Of a DNA stretch of 64,000 bases, positions 12,375-24,700 are shown one piece after another. The DNA lies in NCBI GenBank assembly GCA_000320545.1, contig ADNK01001887.1, forward strand, positions 28,348 through 92,347, read 5' to 3'. The stretch is from Bigelowiella natans CCMP2755. Lineage: Eukaryota; Cercozoa; Chlorarachniophyceae. Positions within the stretch are counted from its first letter, which is position 1, and each line of letters begins with the position of its first letter. Under the pieces are notes generated by a model. The model saw nothing but the letters and a program-made list of their open reading frames with translations. It had not been told where the DNA came from and searched no databases. The position numbers were made by a program, and so were the translations under genes.

Positions 12375-15300
12375 ACGTCCATCACTCATCTCTCCTCTTC
12401 TTCTTCCTTCCTCCTGTTTGATGAGTTGTGTGTTGTTATTGTTGTTGCCACCACCACCACCACCACCACTACTACTACTACTCCTACTACCCATTGCCAA
12501 AATCTGAGGTAGGATTCGTAAGGCCAGCGCTTGTGACAATGCCGCCCCATACCTAATAGCATCATGGAGTTGTTACGTTTTCCTTAGGTGATTTCTATTT
12601 ATCAGTAATGACGCTGCTGCTAGCTGAATAATCAGAAATGGTAGTTTTTGTGGTGTTAAAGTGGTAGTAGTAGTAGCAGTAGCAGTACCGTGTCGTACAC
12701 CAAAGAGTTATCTGGTTTTGAGCCCGTGAGCCAAGGAATCATGGAAGTGTAGAGGTTGTCTAATGCCTTCTTCTGCGGCTCTGCAACGATCAAGAAGTAG
12801 GAGTGAATGGGATGATGATGATGATGATGGTGATTGGGTTTCTTCTTCTATAAGACTCTGCATCTCTCTACTACTTATCCTATCCTCTCTAAAACACACA
12901 CACACACAAACATACCTCAATACCAACAACAACAACCACCTGGCTCATTCAGCTCTTCTGCAATTAAAGCTAGCCTTGCCGTTCTACAAAATATAGCACC
13001 GTCATCTTCATCATCATCATCATCATCGCCACCATCGTCGTCATCATCATCAGCAGCAGGGGCATGAGTATCTATAGCTGTTCTTCCAATGATTGTTGTT
13101 GTCATCGAAAACTCAACCCTCAGCATACAGCCCCCCTCCCCCATGCCCACCCCCAGCTTCTGAATAATTTGGGTGACAATGGAAAAAGAAGGGAGGTCTA
13201 AACGAATCATTGTCGTACACACCGAGCAGCTTGCTTTGTGTAGTTGTAAACGTCCCAGGAATCCATCATGCCATATCTGAACACATAGATGATGAAGGGT
13301 GCGGCGAATATATCAGTCTTCACGACCGCACACATGCACGAATTCTTCTGCACATTGGAGGCAAAAGATTTGACAGCAACATAAAGAGATATAATGAGGG
13401 GGGCGGGGTGCTGCCTTACACGTCTCTTTTCAGGCTCTGCTTGATCGCTTCCTGAAGAGGGGCGGGGACAGTCTAACGAAAATACAAATGAGGGGGATGG
13501 GAACAGTAATGATAATGAGGATGAAGATGATGTGGATAATGCTTCTATTTTGAAGACAATGTCGCCGTACTCAAGACTGCTTAACATGTTTATTATGTAT
13601 CGATCTCATCAATTATGCACTATTCATGCCCTCCTACAACAACTACTACAACACTAACAACAACTACTACTACTACAACCCGATCGGCTCCCCACGTAGC
13701 TCTTGGCAGTCGCATCGTCATGTCCCAAACGTCCCCGACGACTCCATAAAGATTCCCCTTCATGCACTGGAATAGTCCATCAAAGCTTACTGGGACGCCG
13801 CGTCGCGCTGCAGAGTTTTGCGATCCGAGCGCGTCCATGTGGTGGCCTACTCCAAGCATCAGCAAACCGCCGTTGCCCTGCTGCATCAGCCCAAAAAGAA
13901 GAAGAAGAAGAAGAAGAACAACAACAACAGAGTAGGTGAGGAGGCGGAAGATGGGCTCTTCTAGATGGGGTCGCGAAATAAAATGACTGATTTGTCGAAT
14001 CAATAACTTACCGTTGAAGAGGCTGATGACGAGGAAGAAGAGGAGGAAGAGGAAGAGGAGGATGATGACGACGACGATGCCGCAGTTGGATATGATGACG
14101 CTGACGAAGAAGAGCTGCCCCCTGATCCCCCCATGGTATAGCCCATCTTTGTGCTGTAGAGACTCTCCTCGGTGGTGGCCACATCCTTTTCTCCATCTGC
14201 AGAATCAATCAACAGGTACAAGATTAAGTCATTGTAATTCCTTGACTAACACTCTACATCTGAGCATCTATCTGCTGCTAGTAAGTAGTCCCCTAAATAT
14301 TGAAAATATCGAGAAAAATGGGGCGGCGGAAGCAGCATCATCAGCAGGAAGTAGGACCGAGGGTTTTGGACTTAAAGCGGTACTGAAAGTTAGCCGTGTT
14401 GCCATCGCCACTGAGAGAGTATCCAAGAGTACCAGAAATAGGATATGTTTGCCAGTGCCTGTTTAGCACTTCGAATGCGGAGGGCTTCGGCACCTATGAT
14501 GACAGGAGAAGTTACTGAGTGAGAGCAGCAGCAGCAGCAGCAGCAGAGGAGATGCATACAATAAAAACCATTTGAGTAGTGGTGTTAATAGGGTGCTGGC
14601 CGACCGCAGCAACGCGTATGACGCCAATGTATCCAGAGCGACCAATGATCTGTGCTTTAGGCCCTCCCTTCATTCCTGGATTTTTAACGCTCCACTGTAT
14701 TGCGGGGCTGGACCAAATCGCCCATTGCTCTCCAGTTTGGTAGGTCAGCTTAATGTAGTTAGGCCCTTTCTCAAAGCCCTTGACTTGGTCGTAGGACCAA
14801 AGGAGCGGTTTAAGCTCCGACTCAGTACCGTCGTCAGAGTCTTTGAACTCCACAGTGATGAAGGGGGAACCCCGCACAAGATATGTATCGTAGCGACCAT
14901 TGCTCATTGTCGTCTTCACATTCACAGACAGTGTGTCATAGTCTGCGATTTCGAACCCTTCGTAGTCACCGTTCTGACCTGCAAGAGAGGCAGTAGAGGG
15001 GGAAATTTAGAGGAAACAAGAATATAAATAAATTTTTGAACATACTCGAAACGACGACTTGAGCCGAGAACAGCTGGAGAATTTTGTCCTTGCTCTTTGT
15101 CGTAAGGCCCTTCGTCTGTGGATAACATATCTGCACCCCATCTTTACTAGGAACTACTGTATATGGTTGAGGTGCAACTGCTCGGACAGGGTCCAGCACA
15201 AGGTTTAGCCACCACGCCTGATAAAATCGCAGAAATGCGTCACAAACAGAATTTAAGTAAGACCATATCTCAAAAAGACTTCTGATCGGGGGGGGGAACT

Positions 15301-15934
15301 TGGCTTTCGAAAGGAAAACATATTTCACGGATGGTTATGTGGACCCCAGTCGGAAGAGGCTGCTCTGTGGAGATATATTTGCCCCAAACTGTCGACGGTC
15401 GAATCGAATGTGCTGCGACATGGAAATCTGCCTCTGACTGCGCAGAAGCCAGCAAGGATGTATTGGTGCCTGGAGGAGTATCAGGAGTTCCTACAAATTC
15501 TGTGGTGGTTTTGCTCGCGAGGGTGTTGCTTGAATGCGGAAGCGCCATTCCCACGACTATGACAAGGACGCATGTGACCAGACCTGTGAAAATAGTTAGT
15601 TTGGTTACCCGTATTATGTAGGAAAGAGTCGATTTAACTTTTGGTACGGAGTAATTTGAATTACAGTCCTTGGTTTTCGTTTTTGTTCACAGTAACTTCC
15701 ATTCACATGCGACACACATTGCTGAATCTTCATTACTCATATACCGGTTGCAGCCAACGCTTTGATTCTTCGACGGCTGCGCAAGGAATTATCCCCCCCC
15801 AAGCCAAGAGCATTGCTTAAACCCTCCGCATTAAGTAAACCAGTTCTTTCATTCTGGATCCTTGGAGTGTCCTCAATCCCACCCTCCAAATGAGGAAGAG
15901 AGCCATAGGAGTCTCGAGGGCTCGACGACTCCAT
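8285..15934 (-). CDS. Membrane-anchored endo-1,3-beta-glucanase, glycoside hydrolase family 81
   Basis: GH81 enzymes cleave beta-1,3-glucan (callose, laminarin, chrysolaminarin). Exons 1-24 join in phase: 15934-15745, 15583-15345, 15217-15046, 14978-14560, 14493-14358, 14196-14012, 13880-13680, 13472-13422, 13347-13223, 12983-12940, 12780-12689, 12552-12491, 12124-12056, 11952-11848, 11687-11624, 11335-11255, 11012-10821, 10694-10575, 10356-10304, 10192-10085, 9780-9700, 9504-9463, 9343-9323, 9222-9126 (983 residues). The ATG at 15934 starts a cytosolic tail of about 60 residues, followed by one TM anchor (LVTCVLVIVVGMAL). Family landmarks are PLPTG-AWWLNLVL, GVGHHMDAL, DFGNG-WYNDHHFQYGYLIYA, HSWASGLF, and QESSSEA-VNAYYSVALLG with its two glutamates four apart, then MEMEAAQRYWH and DNGLSLTNALW-FAATQPG. 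A Cys-rich domain (CCSIPGGCC, NPIPCCHG) and a Pro/Thr-rich tail follow (exons near 8910-8861, 8685-8568, 8466-8285). The frame from exon 24 to the next exon is off by one base, so the C-terminus is provisional. Confidence 0.9.
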
Positions 15935-17522
15935 TCTTCTTATACTTAGTTTTTGGGGAATGTGTAAGATTTCCCTAAATCTTCGAAAGAGAATGTCACA
16001 TAATGAAATTGGGACAACTATTACATACGACAATAGAATATATCATTTTATGAGAAATTACAATCGTTCCACAAACAACTCTGCCCAACGATGAGTCTAA
16101 TATATTGAATGTTTGCCCTAATTCCAGATTACTCAGGAGGATTTGTCTATTTAAAGATTTAAAAATGCTGTGAATTATGCTAAATGATTATATGAAAACA
16201 ATGTCGCAGAGACATAAAAAGAGATCAACAAGTTGCAGGTGAGACTTTATCTTACTAAAAGATCAATAATTCGATTTGTAAAAATCACCTGTATTATACT
16301 ATATTTTATCGAGTCCCCTGGCATCCCCAAAGAGAAGTCGTACATAGAAGTCTGAATCTCCAGACAACTAGTTCTTCCGGTACGCTGGAGGTCGAAGTGA
16401 AATATAGCACAAATAGATATAACGTCACATACTCAGAAGCTCATTTATATGGGGATTTATGCTCCGAAAAAATATTAAAAATCCAAATGTTGTAATTGAC
16501 GACGCAATCGGCACTATTTCCCCCGACAAACTGTCCATCCGAAATTAGCCGAAACCTGGGCGATTCTGTGAATACTGTATTGTTTAACTCCTAGTCCAGG
16601 GTCCCCTTTGTAACCATCCACTTCTCGTCGTCGACGAGCTTTCTTTTCTTCTTAATCAACGAATGGAATCGATTTGCATAACTGATTAGCTTTTCACTCA
16701 TGTCGCAGATTGAGCTGAGAAAAAATACATGTGAATTAAAAAAAAATAGCCGGTTACTATGTTTGATGGGGAATGATCTATGTGAAAAACTCCTAAAATA
16801 AGTTTAAATTACATCGAAGATATTTCCTCAATGATATCTGTGCTTTTATTTACAATATTCCGACAAGATAATTTCTACCATGAAATTGCCAGATTAATCG
16901 GAAAAGAACATACGAGGAATATCTACCAAGGGGGACAAAGAAGTCTCTTCGGAAAAGTCGGAAAATTCGCGGGAATTGCTCAAATACAAAGCACAGTTGC
17001 AATAATTAGTATGAACGCAGGGGATTTCCCATCTGCGGGATTGTTTTTGGGCAACCTTCGTTTAAATCTGAGAAAGAGCCGAATAATATGATGAGAAAGA
17101 AGCTCAAGGCTACAGAAGGTTTGTGTCGGAAATAGATATGATTTATATCGAACGACAACTATGTCTTCATGTCTTCGCATTAAATTATATTGAACTTTTA
17201 GCCCCGCCCAACTTCTTCCGCCCCCCTTTTTTATCTACCGAATCAAATAGATCGGCTACCCCGCTGGAAGCTCATTAAGGAAGGTCACGGTGTGATATAT
17301 GTAAAAATAGGGAAGTAAAGAAGGTTCAAGAATGTTGATAGAATGAGTGGGGAGAGAGGCTCTTTCTTTCAGCATCCGTTGATGGAAAAGCATACAGCGG
17401 CGGGAATTATGCTCCCGTCGCATGTATAAATTTCAATCCCCTAGCTTCTCTGACTGCCTTGGGACTCTGAACTCATTACTTTGACCCTTCGGTGTATATA
17501 ACTAGGATTTAAATGATGTGAT
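15935..17522. other. Divergent intergenic region between GH81 and Piezo starts
   Basis: This 1.6 kb gap is AT-leaning, has few microsatellites and separates two divergent ATGs. A 16831-17091 plus-strand open frame has no family motif, and I could not join it to either gene. Promoters and 5' leaders of both genes are expected here. Confidence 0.5.
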
Positions 17523-19162
17523 ATGGCATTCACGACGGTAGCATTGGCTTTGGCCATCCTCCTTCGGCCGAGCGTTCCGGCTTGGTTCTACGCAAGCTTT
17601 TTGCTCCTGCCCTTCCTACTTGGAACACACAATGACAACCTATTGTCGAAGGGGACGAGGTCAATTTTGGCGGTGGTGGCGATGCTCACCATGGCAGGGT
17701 ATGCTGCGGTAATTGTTTCGACGGAAGTGGATGTGTTCGAAGCCACGCCTTGGTGGCTAAGAGCCATCATGGAGGACACAGGTATTAATACAGAGAAGTG
17801 TCAGTGAAGGATCCTGAACTCCCCTGCTCCAATCTTCATCATATCCAATTATGCTCACCATTGCACACATCATTCTCACTCTTTCCCCATTGTTTCACTT
17901 TGACAACTCTCAGAAGGTAAAGCAAGTCGGAGGATATCTCGTTGGAATTTGTCAGTGCTAACACTGCCTGAGTGTTTCATTCTTCTGGGGATGGCATGCG
18001 ACATTTGTGCTCAAAGGTGACATAAATGCAGCTCCACATTTGCCATCCGCTCAGCCTCCGAAAAGAGACCATCTAACTCCCCGTGGTTATTCTCTCTCAG
18101 GGCGTGGTGCATTAGATCCCCATTCGGCAATAGATGCACCATAGCTTCCGCTTTGTGGCCTGTGTCGGTCATAGACCAGTTTTCCCAAGGATTGCAACTC
18201 CTCCTGCTCCTAGTCCTACAACTCGTATTCCCGTCCCCGTTTGGCATTCCTCATTGGGGCACATGCATCACAATGCTGTGGAAATGTGCTGTGATTGCAG
18301 TAGGATGGGACGTTCCACGACATCAACAACTACACAGAGGGGGCGATCGTTCTATCTCATTAGCTGCATGGGAACGAATGCTCGGCAATTGGTTCGCGTA
18401 CGTGCATATCATGGCCCTACAGGTTTTGTCGTCACAGATTCAGTCAGAGCCTCAGGACTTTCAACTCACTAAATATGATGTTGTTACATTGTTACCCAGG
18501 TGTTGTGCGCCCAACGTAGCGTCTTTGCGAAGTTCCCCGTCCTGCACTGGGTCTTCGGATTTGATGACGATTTTGTCGCCGCAGCTCAGATTCAGACTCT
18601 GCTTCTGACAGTCTTTGTGATGTGCTCCTCCTCCACCTCGTCGAAGCAAACAACACCAGCCCCCAGCCGTCGCTACACGCGCCTGAGCTCCACGATTTTG
18701 ACGACGCATCAGTTGAATTCAATGGAAATACCATTGCTTTCTCCGTTGTTGTCTTCGTCACAATCATTGATAATGCCACAACAGATACGAACCACGAGCT
18801 CGGAACTACTTGTCGCATCGGCAGGGTTCATTCTCGCACTAACTCTGCCTTCCGTCATTGGTGTTGCCCTCGCTGCTGCGTCCTTGCTCCTTGCTGGCTG
18901 CTCAGCTTCGAGGATTCACCCAAGATATCAGTCCATATATCACCCTGAGAAGAATCAGGGACGACAGCAGCAGCAGCAGCAGCAGCAGCATCGTCGCCGC
19001 CAAAGTAAAAGCAAGGATCAGGACATGGAAAGAGACGGTGATGATGATAATGATGATGATCATGATCATGATGCCAAAGAGGAAGTGTTGGTGGTGATGC
19101 CTAAGAAGCAGAACGAGAAGAAGGAGAAGAAGAACGGGAAGGAATTCGATGATAGTAGATCA

Positions 19163-19193
<31 letters not shown>

Positions 19194-19876
19194 AGTACGG
19201 AGCTTTGGAGCGAGAGGTGCGGTTATCAGGGACGGCGAAATATAATGATATCATTTGCCTCAAATCGCGGAGGAGGAAACAGGAAAATGACCAGCAGTCG
19301 CAACTCTTCTTCCCTTTACGGCGCCTCAGTAATTATACACGTCGTATCCGCCTCGTCGTCGTGGGGCTAGCAATGCTACTGCTGATGGCACACTCTGTCT
19401 TATCTGCGTTCTTTGTCGTTGCCCCTTCGGCAGCCATTTCGATCAAGACTCCATACGGCCTAAGGGCGATCTCAGGAAGCATATCCAGGGACTTTTGGTA
19501 TATATCTTGCACACAGATCGTGCTTCTCATGGTCGCCCTCCGTCCCCCCCCCCTCTATTACTTGACGTACGGCCCTTTCTCCCGGAAGATTACCGCTCGA
19601 TTTGTCCATTTCACTGCAGCTGCACTCACGGTAGTAGTACGCTATCATTCTGAGAATCAAATGAATGGGGGGGAGGAAACAGCATTGTCACAGAAAGAGA
19701 AATGGGGGGAGAGTAGTAATAACAAGCAGTCGAATCATAGCGTAGCTATCCTCTAGATTATGCTGATCTTGCCTAAATTGCAAGAAGACAAGCACTTACA
19801 TTTGTTGCTGGTGCTGTTGTACTGAAACTGCAGTAATCATGAAAGCTGCTCGGTTAATTGACTGTTAGCAGTCATG

Positions 19877-19922
<46 letters not shown>

Positions 19923-20139
19923 ACAACTTGCTCTATCGTTCATATCAGCTTATGTGGAGTTCTTGCCATCCTGGAACCTTTGGGCCTTGCCTCATAACCA
20001 TATTCATACTCGCCCGGATTGCTTCTACAGAGAAGAACGGGGCGATGTTTTGGCTGCTTTCTGCGGCCACCACAAGCCTAGTCTTGCTATACACACAGTA
20101 GGGATATGTGAGGGGTGGTGGTGGCAGTGATTGTTTCTG

Positions 20140-20173
<34 letters not shown>

Positions 20174-21234
20174 TGTGTGTGATTGTGTGTGTGTGTGTAT
20201 GTGTGTGATAATTGTCGTCATCGCCATCGTCGTTCTGTGTTTGCTGAGAAGAGAGAAGGAATCGACATAATTCAATAGCACCCATCTTAATAATACTTAA
20301 TGCTGTGACATATTTCTCTCCAATGGCAGATACGTCTGGGTCGTGCTGTCAAGGACGATGGGGTTATTTGACTGGACACCCGGCATCATAACAACGCTAG
20401 GCATTGATTTACTGCTACGGATTCCGAGCAGAATTCAGCCTCTCGAATCGTTCCTGCAGTACCCCGTAGCACTCTTAGAGCTAGGTTATCACCGCAACAT
20501 ATCATCCTCACTGTTCCACTGAACCGAAGTATTATTTCACATTAATCTAGAGTCCACTCAATTTTCTCAAACAGTTTCCCCCACTTTATCACTCTTTTTC
20601 ATATTTTCCCTCTCTGATGATGCGGCTGCTGGGATTGATTGCCCTCGTTTCCTTTGTTCTGTAGCACCGCCCAAATTTGAGTGAGAGGTGTAATATTGCA
20701 AATTTGCAGCAGCAGCAGGGTGACTCGTATCAATAAAATTTTGACACGCCACCATCCCATCCATCAGGTACGTGCATCATTCTGTGCTTGGGGTGTCAGC
20801 TACGGTGCTGCGATGATGATGATGATGATGATGATGGCCCAACCAGCAGTATCGATGCCATAATAACAAAGAGGAGCGGTCGCCATAACAGCAACGAGAA
20901 GGCAACTGCACGTCTAGGGACGAGCCTAGACAACAAACACTCAAGAGACTTACCATACTACTATTCTCGGGATGGTGACGATAATGATGCAGGCGGGGTA
21001 GAGCGTCCTGACCAGAGGCGAAAGCCAATCGCCCGCGGTCTCTTCGCACGTTTATGGGGGTAAGAGGCATGGAAAACAAGAGGAGGAGGAGGAGGAAGAA
21101 GAAGAAGAAGAAGAAGAACAAATTTATGGCTAGTGATATGATGATGATGATGATCATGATGATGACACACCAAAATAGAAGACAACCACCACGAATGATT
21201 ATCGACGTCATCAATATAATGGCATTTTATGTAC

Positions 21235-21266
<32 letters not shown>

Positions 21267-21744
21267 CGTATCCGTTGGAAGATATTTGTGTCAAAGTAAA
21301 AGCAGCAGCATCTCCGACAAAGGAATTCGTCAAAAGCTGTGCGTGGTGATGAGCATGGTGCTTTCAAAAGGACCCATTTCGCACACGGCAAAGATGTGGT
21401 GCGAGGCAATGGCATGGTAATGAAAAAGGGTTAGCACGACGATGATGATAATGAAGAGGAGGGGAGGAGGCGGAGAAGGAGGAGAGTGCTGCTGCTGCTA
21501 CTCCTCTTTGCGAAGAATGTGTTGCTCCGATCTAGACATATACGCACGTTTTGCCACCGTTATCATGAATAGTATCCAGAAATGGGTCGGAAGATAGTCT
21601 CAATGCAATACCAATGATTTTTGGGATACCTCGCCATGTGTGTTCCAACTGATAACAAAAGGGAGGGGAGGAAATGAATTCAAAGCAGAAAAACACAACA
21701 AAACATTGGGTTTGAAAGGGGGGAACAAATATATGTGATTGCGG

Positions 21745-21779
<35 letters not shown>

Positions 21780-24700
21780 TCACTACTACTTCTACTAATA
21801 CTAGTGCTACTACGATTGCTGGTGATCAGGTTCTTCATCGTATGCTTCCACCTGTCATGTACGGCTGGACCTGTCCTGTCTTTGGGCTGTCAGCTGCTGC
21901 TCTACTATCCTGCTATCTTATTCCGCCGCAAACCACACAATACTACTACTACTACTACTTCTACTGCTGCTGCTGCTGCTGCTGCTGCTCGTGCCACCTC
22001 CTCTTCACCATCGGAAGTCACAGTCGACACCTTTGCCATGGCATGGGGCTCTGTTGCTGCGGTTGTGTGGGGTTTCCGAGTCGCAATACGCCATTGCCTG
22101 GGAAATGAGGTAGTTATAGTAGTAGCAGTATATTCAAGTATGCGAAGAACAAGATGATGATGATGACGATGATGATGGTGGTGGTGACAATGATGATGAT
22201 ACTGGTTTGTCACCTGCTATTATTATTCTCCAGCCGAGCTTGAAGCTGAGCACTCCCACGTTGGGTACCAGTGGGCGGCTAGTGGAGGACGTCAAAGACG
22301 TGGCGCTCTTGTACGTCCTCGTCCGAATGATACGGCGCCTTGCCGAGCCCCCGCCGAAGGCCTCAACCTTCCCACCAATCTTGAGTCATCATCATCGCCC
22401 TCATCGTGTGAGGGGGAAGAGTAGTAAATGGGACATCTTGATGAATGAGCAGTCCAATGATGATGGGAACAATGAAATCTATGCTAGCGGGGGGGGAGGA
22501 GGAGGAAGCGCTGGTATTTCCAGGGACGCAAGCCAAGTCTCGATGATGGTCAGTTAGTTGTATAGTATAGTAAAGCAAGTAGATATAGAGCAAGAAGCAG
22601 CAGCAGCGATTGCAGCTAAGGATGCTGCTACTGCTGCTGGTGCTACTACATTAATTGCAGAAGGCTGTCAATGTACATGCTGACATATACTACAACAAAA
22701 CATGTGTAACCCCCCTCCCCACTGATGAATGACCTTTCAGGCGGCGATCGGCAGCTCTCAACTCAAGTACAAGAAATCACCGGAGTCGCCGCGTAGATTG
22801 ATTCTTGATGATGGCTACTCGGATGCGCCTACTGCCGTTGCTGGTAAGGATGCGAATAATGGGGTGAGAAGAAGGAGGAGAAGAAGAAGAGGAAGAGATA
22901 ATGATGATGGGCATGAGCAGCGAGATCAAGGCGCTGGCAGAGGCACAAACGCTGGTAATACTACCACTACTAGTAGTACCTCGGATGAGGTCAATCCCTT
23001 GGTTTTTGCTGCTGCTGTGGACGATTCAACCCGTATAGACACCCCTCCAGTCACCCCTCCGAGGAGATTCCTGCGCAATAACAACGACGACAATGGCAAC
23101 GCTAGTCATCATCCTCAAAACCGCCGAGTAGTCGGTAAAACAATCAGCTTTGATTTCGATGAAAAAGAAGAAGATGATAATGATGAAGCGGGTGGTGAGA
23201 TGAGGGGAGGCAATGTGGCAAAATCGATGGGAGGCACTACTACCAACAAGACGACAACGGGAGATACAACAGCGGCAGCCACATGGCTATACTCTCTCTT
23301 CTCCCCGTCTGAACGAGCGGTTCTCTCCTCGATCTTCACCGCCGCAAATGTGCTGATATTCTGGGCCCTGGCACTGTGTTTGGTCGTCGCGGCTTGTGAC
23401 GGGGAGGCATCAGTGCTCCGTGCAGGTTACGTGGGGCTGCTGGGGGGGCTGTTGGCTTTCCAAAACAGCCAGCACTACTACTACATCGTCGTTCTGGTGA
23501 CCGTATTCTTCGTCGCGACCGATATATCTCTAACCTTTGCACTCGGCATGCTTGAGTCAGGAGTGCCCGGGTGGTTCATCACCGCTACTGCTGCCGCCGC
23601 TGCTGCAGAGCCATCTCCCGTATTATCCCCGTCATCCTACTATTATTACTATTACACGGGAGGAGGACGACGAGGGGGAGAAGAACACCAGCAGCTCTTC
23701 TTTGGAGTGTCGGCCATGATGTGGGTCTACGTCCTCAGTATCCTCAAGCTGCAGCTAGCACATTGGCATTGCCAGGCGAAGAAGGCAGCAGCAGCAGCAG
23801 CAGCAGCAGCAGCTGCCACAATGGTGGAACCACCTAAAGAGCAGCAACAACATCGACAAAAACAGCCGAACGACCGAAAGCCAACAGAATCGATGCTTCC
23901 CCTCCCCTCAAGTAGTAGGAGTAGTACGCGGTACTTGTCTCTACGGTGGATCCGTGAAAGGGCTTGGCAGGGCGACTTTGTGGAGCTTGCATGCTTGACG
24001 ATAATGACAACCGTATTTCTCAGAGAGCGATCCAGCTTGCTGTCCTTCCTCGACCTTGCAGCGGCCTCAATGCCCCTCTACATGCCGACTCCTTGGATAA
24101 GAAAGGCCTGGCCCTGGTGCACGCTCTACTGCGTTTTGGGCGCCGTCCTGCACTCGATTCTCAACTCTGTCGAGCTGGTCCTCGCAATCCAAGGAGGGGG
24201 GGGGGGGGCACAACAAGTGCCCTCCAATCCCAATAGTAGTAGTAGTAGTAGTAGTAGCAGTCCAACAGTGTTGATGCTGCTGCCGAGGTGGGTGAGCACG
24301 GTGTTCGGCACACAAGCGCCAGGTCTTTGGGAGATACTCGCTATTACGATCTTCTGCCTGCAGCAATGCGCATTTTGGTCAAAGCCACACGATGCTGCTG
24401 CTGATGATGATGCTGATGCTGCCGATGATGATGCTGGCCATCACGGCGAACAGCAGCAGCAGCAGCAGTTCCGTAGACGCACGTCCTCAACAACACCATC
24501 TGTGCTTCACGGTGCCAGCACTTTTAGCGGTTATAATAATAACCGCCCTGCTCCATCACCAGCTGCAGCAGCAGCAGCGGCCACGGTAGTAGCATATCCA
24601 TCATCATCATCATTCGAGGAAAAGAAAGGCCGGGCCACGCCTCCACCACCGTCGTCATTCCCTCCAGTGAATAGCAGCAGCTTTCATCACCAGCAGCCCA

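Noticed and set aside
14014-14466. Plus-strand open frame of 150 codons
   Set aside because: It lies antisense to GH81 exons that carry clear family motifs and correct splice sites; its sequence is mostly Lys/Arg and Thr runs from reversed repeats.
16831-17091. 86-codon plus-strand frame upstream of Piezo
   Set aside because: There is no recognisable motif, and it could not be spliced in phase to Piezo exon 1, which starts with its own ATG and TM segment.
20136-20210. GT/CT-rich segment considered as coding in Piezo
   Set aside because: It begins 39 bases after a clear donor (20098) and lies before the acceptor at 20330; it is intronic microsatellite.
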